From contig JAOXSF010000022.1 in NCBI GenBank assembly GCA_025800125.1, forward strand, positions 16,848 through 80,847: a DNA stretch of 64,000 nt. The letters are read 5' to 3'. This stretch comes from Marinobacterium sp. GTDB lineage: Bacteria; Pseudomonadota; Gammaproteobacteria; Pseudomonadales; Balneatricaceae. Positions 41,968 through 50,217 of the stretch are shown piece after piece. The notes under the pieces were generated by a model. It was not told the DNA's origin. It did not search any database and saw only the letters and a list, made by a program, of their open reading frames with translations. Position 1 is the stretch's first letter; each line of letters starts with the position of its first letter. The position numbers and the translations under genes are program-made.

Positions 41968-42826
41968 TAAAGGCACTGACTTTAGGGGAAATGTATTTGC
42001 GATCTGGGTACACTGCAAAAATAGATAACCGTTCTGGCTCATGGTCGGGAAAAACCAGCTTCAGTTCTCCTGATTCAATAAATCGCGCAATCACAAAGGA
42101 AGCTAGATTAGCAACACCACGATGTGCAAGTACTGAGGCACGTACAACCAGGCTATTATTGGCTTTCATGTCACCAGACACCTGAATACTATTAAGCGAG
42201 CCATCCTCTTCCAGTTTCCACTGGTTAGCATTGGAGGCATGCACAAAGATAAGGCAATTATGGTCTTTCAGGTCTGCCAGACAACCAGGCTGGCCATGGC
42301 TATCAAGATACTGAGGGCTGGCACAGATAAACATCGGGATAGTGCCAATTTCACGGGCAATCAGGCTCGAGTCCGGCAGTTGAGGGTCTGCAATCCGAAT
42401 CGCAAGATCAAACCCCTCGCGCACCATATCCGGCGCCCGGTCATCCAGGGAAACATCGAAGCTGATATCCGGGTATTTCTCCATAAATTCAGGAATAGCA
42501 CGGGAAAGCTGCATCTGACCAAACGTCATATTACAGGAGATACGCAATACACCACGCGGAGCCCCCTGTAATTGCGACACCAGGTTTTCTGCATCTTCAA
42601 CATCTGCCAGGATACGCACACATTTCTCATAGTAGGCAGAACCGACTTCCGTCACACTTAGCCGCCGGGTGGTTCGTTGCAGCAACCGGGCCCCCACATG
42701 CTTTTCCAGATGTGAGATTTGCTTGCTGACTGAGGAGCTGGAAATGCCCAGCTCACTGGCAGCCATGGAGAAGCTCTTGCGGTCAACAACCCGCACAAAA
42801 ACACCCATTGCTGAAAGAACATCCAT
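41906..42826 (-). CDS. LysR family transcriptional regulator
   Basis: A 306-residue regulator (ATG at 42826 with AAGGAA ten bases upstream; an in-frame TTG lies at 42835). HTH segment SFSMAASELGISSSSVSKQI; effector domain GVLRISCNMTFGQMQLSRAI. The motifs fit the CrgA/DsdC-like group. Its 3' end overlaps the convergent LysR gene by 62 bases. It lies beside the MBL-fold gene in the same orientation, separated by a terminator. Confidence 0.92.
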   Translation of the reverse strand: MDVLSAMGVFVRVVDRKSFSMAASELGISSSSVSKQISHLEKHVGARLLQRTTRRLSVTEVGSAYYEKCVRILADVEDAENLVSQLQGAPRGVLRISCNMTFGQMQLSRAIPEFMEKYPDISFDVSLDDRAPDMVREGFDLAIRIADPQLPDSSLIAREIGTIPMFICASPQYLDSHGQPGCLADLKDHNCLIFVHASNANQWKLEEDGSLNSIQVSGDMKANNSLVVRASVLAHRGVANLASFVIARFIESGELKLVFPDHEPERLSIFAVYPDRKYISPKVSAFITFFRDWLARNLEQEQANFR

Positions 42827-42946
42827 CGCTGACAATTTCCTTACGCAGGTTGGTTATGGTGAGACCATGCACAGGTACGCCTGTACCTCTACGCATGATT
42901 GTAACCTGATAAGACGCCATGTCGACGCCCCATTTCGTCTACTCAT

Positions 42947-42979
42947 AAAAAAACCCCGTATCAATGACACAGGGCTTTT
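42947..42979 (-). terminator. intrinsic terminator of the MBL-fold gene
   Basis: An imperfect GC stem (GCCC / GGGG with inner GTGTCA/TGATAC pairing) followed by seven T on the minus strand, just after the MBL gene. Confidence 0.65.
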
Positions 42980-43034
42980 CACTATGCTCAGACAGTGCTT
43001 ATAACAAGGCTGAACATGGTATCAGATGTGCAGA

Positions 43035-43997
43035 TCAGTCCTGCAGCTTGTCCCAGACTTCCTGGTCGCGCTCATCTGTCCAGATGCGTGGCCAATCAGT
43101 GCCCTCAAACTCATCCCACAGACGCTGCACATCAAATGGCAGACAGTGCTCGAAGATTGGCCACATGCCAAACTTCGGTGCCAGATGCTCGTGAGTTGCT
43201 TCAAACGCCTCTTTCAGTGTGCCACCACGTTTGTGAACTTCACCTACTTTTTCAATCATACCGTTCAGGAAGCCGCGGGTCTGCTCAATTGCCGCATCTA
43301 CTTCATCACGACCACGAGCAACAGCACCGCGACCACCAATCAGTACTTCAGCTTCGTAAGACTTAACTTTATCCAGTGTTTCACTTGCCCAGTCGAAGTG
43401 GAACGCATCACCGGTGTACAGTGCCGCAGCAGCCTCTACCAGATCGCCTGCAAACAGAATTTTCTGTTTTGGCAACCATGCCACAATGTCACCAGCGGTG
43501 TGGCCACGGCCACAGTACTCAAGCACCAGACTGCCACGGTCACCACCCAGAGGAATTTCCAGACGGTCATTGAAGATGATGTCCGGGTGGGTCAGGCCTG
43601 GAATGCCGTCTGGCTCACGGAACAGGCGCGGCATACGACCAAACTCAGACGCCCAGTCCTGCATGCCACGTTCTTCAATCAGGAACTTTGTTTTCTCATG
43701 GGCAATAATTGACTCAGCGTTAAATGCGGAAGCACCCAGTACACGTACAGCATGGTAGTGGGACAGCACCAGATATTTTACCGGCTTGTCAGTATGCTCA
43801 CGCAGCTGCTCCAGCCAGTCAGTCGCTGCTTTCGGGGTTGCACGTGCTTCAAACGCAATGATGAAATCTTCTGCTTCAATTGCACCAACATTCGGGTCGC
43901 CTTCCGCAGTCAGCGCGTAGACGCCATCGGCAAGTACTTCCAGTGTTTCTACTTTTTCGCCCAGGTCCGCTGAGGACGCAAACGGTTTTTTAGCCAT
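43035..43997 (-). CDS. atypical metallo-beta-lactamase-fold hydrolase
   Basis: A 320-residue MBL-fold protein. The fold is clear (VLADGVYALTAEGDPNVGAI, YLVLSHYH, GRGHTAGDIVAWLP, KILFAGDLVE). The zinc signature HxHxDH is altered: the sequence reads HYHAVRVLG, so the Asp and third His are replaced by Val-Arg while the first two His remain. The later His (GRGH) and Asp (AGDLVE) are present. The site may bind one metal or work differently. A helical C-terminal third follows. The ATG has AGGA eight bases upstream. It lies at the edge of the PaaA-like/TRAP region and may hydrolyse a thioester or lactone intermediate there (inference). Confidence 0.85.
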   Translation of the reverse strand: MAKKPFASSADLGEKVETLEVLADGVYALTAEGDPNVGAIEAEDFIIAFEARATPKAATDWLEQLREHTDKPVKYLVLSHYHAVRVLGASAFNAESIIAHEKTKFLIEERGMQDWASEFGRMPRLFREPDGIPGLTHPDIIFNDRLEIPLGGDRGSLVLEYCGRGHTAGDIVAWLPKQKILFAGDLVEAAAALYTGDAFHFDWASETLDKVKSYEAEVLIGGRGAVARGRDEVDAAIEQTRGFLNGMIEKVGEVHKRGGTLKEAFEATHEHLAPKFGMWPIFEHCLPFDVQRLWDEFEGTDWPRIWTDERDQEVWDKLQD

Positions 43998-44371
43998 CGC
44001 TGAATTCCTGTGTTATCGGTCTGATCAGCACGCAGACCTGGCAGGTGCCAGTCTTGTTTCAGGCGCGCCTTGATCTGAATCATCGGGTAGCCAGACAATA
44101 CCGGAATCTGACATTTGTTTAACCCATCTACGCCGAACAAAATTATTTCCAACAAAGAAACTGTAGTCGATCATAGAGCCGATTAATGCCCAACACTGTC
44201 GCGCATTACCCGGTTATGTAGAAAAAATCTGCAAGAAGGTGCTTGCAAGCAGGAAGGCATAAAAAAGCACCGTTTCCTTCTCAGGAAACAGTGCTGGTTC
44301 TGATACAACAGACGTTAATACAAACGTCAGTACAGGCGCGCGTACAAACGCGGCTGCAAAGTTCGGTACAA
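43998..44371. other. 374-bp intergenic region with terminator and degenerate repeat
   Basis: It contains the promoter region of the MBL gene, the universal stress protein terminator (44261-44295) and a degenerate 12-bp repeat based on GTACAAACG (about 44310-44355). No gene is supported. Confidence 0.5.
44261..44295 (-). terminator. terminator of the universal stress protein gene
   Basis: A 13-bp stem with one mismatch (AGCACCGTTTCCT / AGGAAACAGTGCT), TCTC loop, followed by a T-run on the minus strand. Confidence 0.75.
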
Positions 44372-44863
44372 TCAGGCTTTTTTCAGCGGCACAATCAGCA
44401 CAGGACGCTGGCTATGGTGCATAACCTTATTTGCTGTCGAGCCGAGCAGGAACTGACTGACAGCTGTGTGTTTGCGACATCCCATTACAATAACATCTGC
44501 ATCAATTTCATCAGCAATGTTCAATATGACCTGATCCGGCGCACCCTCTTCAACCCGCGCCACAATCTGCTCATCCGCAGGCATCTCCTCCGGCTCCAGC
44601 TCACTCTCACAGAAACGCTGGATACGTTCGCGTAAACTGTCACGCAGGTGATCCAGGCTCTGGTCATGCATCTCCATCAATGAGTCATCATTCATCATGG
44701 TTTTTACGATGCTCTGGGCAGAAGCACTAAGCGGTTCTATCACATGGAGAAAGGTAATCTCAGCATCATAATGGCCACAAAGGCTGACCGCAGCACGAAA
44801 AGCCGGGCGAGAGCCACTTTCAATATCGGAAGCATACAGAATTTTTTTAACGTCAGGCAGCAT
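44372..44863 (-). CDS. universal stress protein (UspA family)
   Basis: A 163-residue Usp-fold protein. The ATG at 44863 has AAGGAG seven bases upstream; the frame is open further up but without a ribosome site. The N-terminus KKILYASDIESGSRPAFRAA and the ATP-type motif near the C-terminus (VMGCRKHTAVSQFLLGSTAN, then RPVLIVPL) are typical. It probably binds ATP. It lies downstream of the TRAP operon, with a terminator between them. Confidence 0.9.
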   Translation of the reverse strand: MLPDVKKILYASDIESGSRPAFRAAVSLCGHYDAEITFLHVIEPLSASAQSIVKTMMNDDSLMEMHDQSLDHLRDSLRERIQRFCESELEPEEMPADEQIVARVEEGAPDQVILNIADEIDADVIVMGCRKHTAVSQFLLGSTANKVMHHSQRPVLIVPLKKA

Positions 44864-44965
44864 GACGAATCTCCTTGCCCGAATACGCAGAACGCTATAA
44901 ATACTGCGTAACAGGAACCGTACAGATAAAAACACAAATCCGGCCCACTTCAGAGTGTCCGGACA

Positions 44966-44992
44966 AAAACAGAGAGCCCCGCAGGGCTCTCT
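44966..44992 (-). terminator. terminator after the TRAP operon
   Basis: A 9-bp stem (AGAGAGCCC / GGGCTCTCT) with a CGCA loop and GTTTTT on the minus strand, 15 bases after dctM. Confidence 0.75.
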
Positions 44993-45006
44993 TTTATTCA
45001 ACAGTA

Positions 45007-46335
45007 TTACCGGTAAAGCAGTTCTGGCAAGAACAGCGAAATAGGCGCAATCAATGTAATCAGCAACAGACGGATAATGTCTGCACACCAGAACGGTGTC
45101 ACTCCTCTAAAGATAGTGCTGGCTTTAATGTCACGCAGTACCGCGCTGAGTACAAATACATTCATGCCCACAGGTGGCGTAATCAGCGAGATTTCGGTAA
45201 CCACCACCACCACAATACCAAACCATACTAGGTCGAAGCCCAGACTCTGCACCAGTGGGAAGAAAATCGGCACTGTCAGCAGCAGCATCGACAGACTCTC
45301 AAATACCATCCCCAGTACAACATAGATCATCAGAATGCAGAAAATCACCACCATAGGGGCAACATCCAGACCGCTGACAAAGCTCAGCAAATCTTCTGGC
45401 AGACCAGCACGGTTAATAAAGTTGGAGAAGATCAACGCACCAATTAATACACCAAACAACATTGCCGAAGTACGGGCTGTATCGGTCAGGATGTCAAACA
45501 GACTTCCCCAGGTCAGGGTTTTTCGGGACAGAGCAATTACAAAGGCACCACCAGCACCAATACCTGCAGCTTCTGTTGGCGTAAAGACGCCCAGATAGAT
45601 GCCACCCATCACCACAGTGAACAGAATCAGAACACCCCAGACACCGTTCAGTGCTTTAACGCGGTCTGGCCATTCCAGTTTTTCACCACAAGGGCCAGCA
45701 GCTGGATTACGCCATACCACATACCGCACCGCTGCCAGATACAGCAGGATGCCTAGCGCACCCGGGATAAAACCCGCAGCAAACAGCTCACGGATACTGG
45801 TCTCAGTCAACAGACCATAGATAACCAGAATTACCGATGGCGGAATAAGAATACCCAGCGTACCACCCGCAGCAATGGATGCAGTTGCCAGCTCATCGGA
45901 ATAACCATATTTACGCATAGGCGGCATGGCCACTTTAGCCATAGTCGCGGAGGTTGCCAGGCTGGAGCCACAGATAGCAGAGAAGCCACCACAGGCTACA
46001 ACGGTTGCCATTGAGAGGCCGCCTTTCTTATGACCAAGAAAAGCATTGGAAGCCCGGTATAGTTCGTGGGACAGCCCGGACTTGGTGACCAGGTTCCCCA
46101 TCAGGATAAACAGAGGAATAACAGAAAGACTATATTCCTGTGCAGTGTCGATTACCCGCTTGGAAGCCATGGACAGAGCTCCTGTCCAGCGGAAATCCAT
46201 CATATTATCGAAGGTAAGCCCCTGCATCGCAGCAAAGCCGAAGAAACCGACGATCCCCATCGAAAACGCAATCGGGATCCGTACCACCACGATCAGAAGC
46301 AAAAGAATAGCAAAGCCGATCAACGCAGTTGTCAT
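45007..46335 (-). CDS. dctM: TRAP transporter large permease (DctM)
   Basis: A 442-residue membrane protein with about 12 helices. Signatures: CGGFSAICGSSLATSATMAKVAMP, GGTLGILIPPSVILVIYG, GVFTPTEAAGIGAGGAFVIAL and LITPPVGMNVFVLSA. It forms the channel of the importer with the DctQ and DctP genes just upstream. The long central segment after the first four helices is typical of the larger DctM subgroup. Confidence 0.95.
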   Translation of the reverse strand: MTTALIGFAILLLLIVVVRIPIAFSMGIVGFFGFAAMQGLTFDNMMDFRWTGALSMASKRVIDTAQEYSLSVIPLFILMGNLVTKSGLSHELYRASNAFLGHKKGGLSMATVVACGGFSAICGSSLATSATMAKVAMPPMRKYGYSDELATASIAAGGTLGILIPPSVILVIYGLLTETSIRELFAAGFIPGALGILLYLAAVRYVVWRNPAAGPCGEKLEWPDRVKALNGVWGVLILFTVVMGGIYLGVFTPTEAAGIGAGGAFVIALSRKTLTWGSLFDILTDTARTSAMLFGVLIGALIFSNFINRAGLPEDLLSFVSGLDVAPMVVIFCILMIYVVLGMVFESLSMLLLTVPIFFPLVQSLGFDLVWFGIVVVVVTEISLITPPVGMNVFVLSAVLRDIKASTIFRGVTPFWCADIIRLLLITLIAPISLFLPELLYR

Positions 46336-46367
46336 GCTGAAGACACCTTGTGGATATTGAGACGTTA

Positions 46368-46883
46368 TCAGTTGCGGTTCAGAAACAGCAGACGGTAAAC
46401 ACCGTAGGTAATCATGGCCCCGGCAGTTACCCAGCTCATCACAGCGATATACTGCACGATCAGGCCAACCGGAATTTCCAGATACTCGGTTACTTCACCA
46501 CGACGCATTGAACGGGCCGCAAGAAAATAGATGCGCTCTGCCAGAAAGTAGAGTGATGTGGAGATCAGGAATGCAGACAACAGACCCAGTGCTTTAAGTA
46601 CTGTATTGCCCATCATACGATCCAGAATGTCCACCACCACATGACCACCTCGCCAGGTAATCACAGGCATTTCAGCAAAAACAAGAATTGCTATACCGAT
46701 CTCAGTCAGTTCAGTTGCACCATCAACGGAGTTGTCGAAAAAGTAACGGCCAAATACGTCTGCACAGGTCAGCAGCATCAGGGCCATCAGTGTTACCGCA
46801 GCGACAAGTTCCAGAGAAAAGGCCAGCCATTTGACTGGCCCTTTCTCTTCATAGTGCGCTGAAATCCAGGCACTGAAGGTCAT
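46368..46883 (-). CDS. dctQ: TRAP transporter small permease (DctQ)
   Basis: A 171-residue four-helix membrane protein with the DctQ pattern (MLLTCADVFGRYFFDNSVDG, then ELTEIGIAILVFAEM). The ATG has GGGAG before it. It starts 12 bases after dctP and ends 32 bases before dctM. Confidence 0.92.
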   Translation of the reverse strand: MTFSAWISAHYEEKGPVKWLAFSLELVAAVTLMALMLLTCADVFGRYFFDNSVDGATELTEIGIAILVFAEMPVITWRGGHVVVDILDRMMGNTVLKALGLLSAFLISTSLYFLAERIYFLAARSMRRGEVTEYLEIPVGLIVQYIAVMSWVTAGAMITYGVYRLLFLNRN

Positions 46884-46895
46884 AAATTGACTCCC

Positions 46896-47921
46896 TTACT
46901 TACCATAGCTACGTGCAATATTACGCAGCTCTTCCAGAGCAGCCTTTGCATCTACACCACGGTCTTCAACATGCTCCAGCCAGGCAGCATCCATACCTTC
47001 AGCAATGTCACGGAATTCCTGCGCCATCGCATCATCAGTTTTAACAATGTTCAGGTTAACACCCGCTTCTTTAGCTGCTTTGTAACCTTCATCATCACCC
47101 GCGTCCCAGGCACGCCCCGCCAGAGCAGACAACTTTTCACCAGAAACGCTCATGATCGCTTCACGGTCTTTGTTGCTCAGGCTGTCCATAAAGTCAGGGC
47201 TCAGGAACATGGAGAAAGAACCCAGGTACATACCACCTGGCAGCGCTACAACATTGCGCGCAACTTCCTTCAGACGCAGTGTTTTCTGCTCACCCATCGG
47301 AATGAATACACCGTCAATCACACCCTGCTGCATCATTTCGTATACTTTCGGTGCTGGCGCGCCTACAGCTGTTACACCCAGCCGCTTACCAATTTCGCCT
47401 TGAACACCACCACCAATGCGGATTTTCTTGCCTTTCAGGTCAGCCAGAGAGTTGACTGGATCAGCCATGTGAATCTGGCCAGGGCCATGGGTAAACAATG
47501 CCGCCAGCACCAGACCATCATGCTCTTGTGCTTTAGCAAAGTACTTTTCATTTATACGCCAGTGTGCAACGGAGGCGGCTTCTGCACTTGCTCCCAGCAG
47601 TGGCTGCTCAACGGCCTGGGTCAGTTTGAAGCGACCCGGTGCATAGCCGTGATAGCTGAAGCTGGCATCAACAACACCGTCTTCAACCAGTTCAAACATG
47701 GTTTTCGGGTGACCCATACCATATTCGATCTTGATTTTGACGCGCCCTTCAGTCGCCTCTTCCACCCACTTACCCCAGGTTGGCCATACAACTGCATTCT
47801 GGGGGTGTGTTGGTGGTAGCCAGCTGGCTACTCGCAACTCCGTTTGTGCCATCGCACCGGCAGAGAGGGAAAGACCGAGGGACACAGCTGCCGCTGCTTT
47901 GAGGAAGTTTCTTCTTATCAT
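46896..47921 (-). CDS. dctP: TRAP transporter solute-binding protein (DctP)
   Basis: A 341-residue periplasmic binding protein. The N-terminus has a twin-arginine-like signal (MIRRNFLKAAAAVSLGLSLS, cleavage near AMA-Q), so export by Tat is possible. The DctP core follows (RVASWLPPTHPQNAVVWPTW, LADLKGKKIRIGGG with the ligand-contacting Arg, and GVIDGVFIPMG). The ligand is unknown; DctP relatives bind carboxylates, including aromatic acids. It is the first gene of the TRAP operon. A dyad at 47980-48001 overlaps its promoter. Confidence 0.93.
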   Translation of the reverse strand: MIRRNFLKAAAAVSLGLSLSAGAMAQTELRVASWLPPTHPQNAVVWPTWGKWVEEATEGRVKIKIEYGMGHPKTMFELVEDGVVDASFSYHGYAPGRFKLTQAVEQPLLGASAEAASVAHWRINEKYFAKAQEHDGLVLAALFTHGPGQIHMADPVNSLADLKGKKIRIGGGVQGEIGKRLGVTAVGAPAPKVYEMMQQGVIDGVFIPMGEQKTLRLKEVARNVVALPGGMYLGSFSMFLSPDFMDSLSNKDREAIMSVSGEKLSALAGRAWDAGDDEGYKAAKEAGVNLNIVKTDDAMAQEFRDIAEGMDAAWLEHVEDRGVDAKAALEELRNIARSYGK

Positions 47922-48291
47922 TTGAACATCTCCTGGCTTGAGACACGCGCTTCATACGCGACTGGTTATTTTTATAGTGTTGGCAACCTGCCTGGTGCCA
48001 AAGTTGTGTCATCCCGAACCATACAGCGACTCTGACGTTGCTGAGGTATCATCTATGTTACTGAGCATCCTCTAATGCTACAGAAAACGATCATCACAAC
48101 GAGTTATTTGTATCAGTTTATCTTCAAACTGTACAGCACAGACAAGGGCAAAGCTGATATTGATAGTGGTCAACAATATCGTATTTATCAGCTCTTATAA
48201 CCAAAAGCTGTATCACAATATTGTTTCCTGAACGGAACAGATAGACATATTTGTTAACAAGTTAACTAATATATTATAAACAGGCAAGGAA
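47922..48291. other. 370-bp intergenic region upstream of dctP
   Basis: It contains the presumed dctP promoter and operator (47971-48001), AT-rich sequence, and a GTTAAC-AA-GTTAAC direct/inverted repeat near 48256-48270. No gene is supported. Confidence 0.5.
47971..48001 (-). promoter_or_regulatory. dctP promoter with overlapping 22-bp dyad
   Basis: On the minus strand a TATAAA (47971-47976) lies 49 bases before the dctP ATG. Overlapping the expected -35 is an inverted repeat TTGGCAACC-TGCCT-GGTGCCAA (47980-48001) with one mismatch. This is the position for a repressor or activator site. The matching protein is unknown. Confidence 0.5.
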
Positions 48292-49437
48292 TCAATCCAG
48301 CAACACCCAACGCCCATTACGAATTTCCAGCATCTGCAAAGCCTCCGGACTAAGCCCCAGATGATCTTTTGGCGTCATATTGACCTCTCCACCTGTCCCT
48401 GTATAACCCCTGATACGCTCCAGTGCGTGACGTACGGCAAAGGGGTTCAGCGTCTGCGCATCACGCAGAGCCTGTACTGCCAGCATCAGGGCATCATAGG
48501 CATGGCCACCAAACGTAGATACATCACTTCCATAGCGCTCACGATAAACCTGCTGCAGCAACCTCATAACGTCACGCTGAGGACTACCCTCAGGTAACTG
48601 ATCAGCCACCAGCAAACCCGCCGCAGGCAGACGCACACCTTCCGCAGCATCACCGGCCAGCGTAATAAACTGCTGCGAAGCAACACCATGAGATTGATAA
48701 AGTGGCGTTTCAGGATCAACAGCGCGCAACTGGCGAGTCACCATCGCAGGCCCTTCGCCAAAGCCAATATTGAAAACCGCGTCAACATGAGGCAATGCAG
48801 CAATACGCTGTAACTGGCGTTGGATATTGGTATCTCCAGGCTCATAATTCTCGTCTGCGACAATTGCTATTTTATACTCTGCGGCCTGGTCCAACGCCTG
48901 TCGACGCCCAGATTTACCAAAGCCCCCTCGTCCAGAAATCAGAGCAACTCTATGCAGGCGGCGAGCACGTAATTCATTGAAAACACGGGCAACGGCCATC
49001 TTGTCAGTATGTGGGGTTTTAAATACCCAGCTTTTGACAGGTTCAACAATAGCTGAGGAGCCAGCCAGGGATATAAAGGGAGTTCGTGCACGCTGTATCA
49101 GCGGAATAACAGCCATTGATGCACCAGAGGTGGTGCCACCAATCAATACATGAACTTTGCTATCATGTACCAGCGTACGTACAGCTTTACGCGCTTCGCC
49201 TGCCCGCCCTCCAGTATCATAATGAATCAGCTGTATCTCTCGACCCAGCACACCACCTTCAGCATTGATACGTGAAATGTATAGCTGGAGGACTTTCAGT
49301 TCTGGCTCACCAAGATAAGCAGCGGGCCCGCTCAACGCCAGAAAAGCGCCGATTCTGACAGGTTCAAGCGCCATCACAGGTACAGCCCCTGTGCTGCCAA
49401 TTATCAAAATCACCAAAGTTAATATGGCGTTTCTCAC
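48292..49437 (-). CDS. solitary Leu/Ile/Val-type periplasmic binding protein
   Basis: A 381-residue type I periplasmic binding protein if it starts at the GTG at 49437 (AGG six bases upstream). The frame is open to 49566. A signal peptide (LTLVILIIGSTGAVPVMA-L) precedes the LivK-like core (EPVRIGAFLALSGPAAYLG, HVLIGGTTSGASMAVIPLIQ, FGGHAYDALMLAVQAL). This family feeds ABC importers for branched-chain amino acids and aromatic acids. No permease or ATPase gene is next to it. It may serve a remote transporter or act as a sensor. It lies between the TRAP operon and the diiron oxygenase operon, all on the minus strand. Confidence 0.88.
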   Translation of the reverse strand: MRNAILTLVILIIGSTGAVPVMALEPVRIGAFLALSGPAAYLGEPELKVLQLYISRINAEGGVLGREIQLIHYDTGGRAGEARKAVRTLVHDSKVHVLIGGTTSGASMAVIPLIQRARTPFISLAGSSAIVEPVKSWVFKTPHTDKMAVARVFNELRARRLHRVALISGRGGFGKSGRRQALDQAAEYKIAIVADENYEPGDTNIQRQLQRIAALPHVDAVFNIGFGEGPAMVTRQLRAVDPETPLYQSHGVASQQFITLAGDAAEGVRLPAAGLLVADQLPEGSPQRDVMRLLQQVYRERYGSDVSTFGGHAYDALMLAVQALRDAQTLNPFAVRHALERIRGYTGTGGEVNMTPKDHLGLSPEALQMLEIRNGRWVLLD

Positions 49438-49806
49438 TTCATACCTGATGAGATGCCTGACAACACAAAACATTAACACCCTCCAGATCCATGACAGTGT
49501 CAGGGGCTGTAAACAAAATATCGACTCACAGCACCCACGGTAAACATGCGTAAGCCGCAATAGCATACCGGGCTCCCTCCCTGATAACGTCCCACTTTGG
49601 TAGGAATGAACATCATCACAGCTTCAGAAACCTTCACAGCATGATGCAGGTCATTTTCAGCAATAAAAAACCCCGCACAAGGCGGGGTCTCTATTAACCG
49701 GCTCTACTGACCAGAAAAATTCTGGCAGTACCTCGAAGCCTGCACAACCGGTAAACCAGTGCAAGCCGTGCAATAACCAGTGTACTCAGGTTATTAACAA
49801 CCCGTG
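49438..49806. other. 369-bp intergenic region with a terminator
   Basis: It contains the terminator of the diiron operon (49665-49688) and the upstream region of the binding-protein gene. No gene is supported. Confidence 0.5.
49665..49688 (-). terminator. terminator of the diiron oxygenase operon
   Basis: A 7-bp stem (ACCCCGC / GCGGGGT) followed by TTTTTATTG on the minus strand, after the 131-residue partner gene. Confidence 0.85.
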
Positions 49807-50202
49807 TTACCAGTAAACACCACGCAGTACTTCTGCCAGCTTCTCGCGTGCTTCACCGAAGTGGTTAACACTGTCTTCATAAGCGTCACGCGCCAAAGTG
49901 TAGCGCTCTACCTGCTCGGTATCGACGCCCTTATGCAGATCTGCATGACAACGACGGCACTCTTCAAAGAAACGATCAGCAATCAGGCGGCGGCGCATAT
50001 AGATCTTTGCAGCCTCCTGCTGACTGACTGACAAGCCGTCAAAGTCAGGCACTTCGGGCATATCCACCGTAGTGAAATCGCCCTTTAGTAGCGCCCACAT
50101 TGCCGACCAGTCCTCGTCAGCACCACCATAAGGCTGGTAGCCAAACTTGGCCAGGATACTTGCGTTATCTTCAACCAGTTGATCCGGGGATGGTACGATC
50201 AT
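49807..50202 (-). CDS. unknown partner protein of the PaaA-like diiron protein
   Basis: A 131-residue soluble protein. The ATG at 50202 has AAGGAG eight bases upstream; an in-frame GTG at 50211 is too close to that site. I recognise no family. It is helical and acidic with many aromatic residues. It contains RFFEECRRCHADLHKG, that is CxxCH plus a further His (about Cys82, Cys85, His86, His90). There is no signal peptide, so c-type haem attachment is unlikely and metal binding is possible. It lies 15 bases after the diiron gene with its own ribosome site. Size and position recall small accessory subunits of multicomponent oxygenases such as PaaB, but it shows no PaaB resemblance that I can see. 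Confidence 0.8.
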   Translation of the reverse strand: MIVPSPDQLVEDNASILAKFGYQPYGGADEDWSAMWALLKGDFTTVDMPEVPDFDGLSVSQQEAAKIYMRRRLIADRFFEECRRCHADLHKGVDTEQVERYTLARDAYEDSVNHFGEAREKLAEVLRGVYW

Positions 50203-50217
50203 TGTGGACACTCCTTA

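Noticed and set aside
43026..43712. 228-codon open frame on the plus strand opposite the MBL-fold gene
   Set aside because: It is the antisense shadow of the MBL gene, with no ribosome site and no domain.
46887..47819. 310-codon open frame on the plus strand opposite dctP
   Set aside because: It lies wholly antisense to dctP with its clear Tat-like signal and conserved core, and the translated frame has no known features.
47971..48001. Sigma54 promoter ahead of dctP
   Set aside because: TGGCAC and TTGC are present, but the GG-to-GC distance is three bases too long for a sigma54 site.
49807..50202. Reading the CxxCH motif as a c-type cytochrome
   Set aside because: There is no signal peptide or membrane anchor, and the predicted partner is cytoplasmic. 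Haem attachment would need the periplasm.
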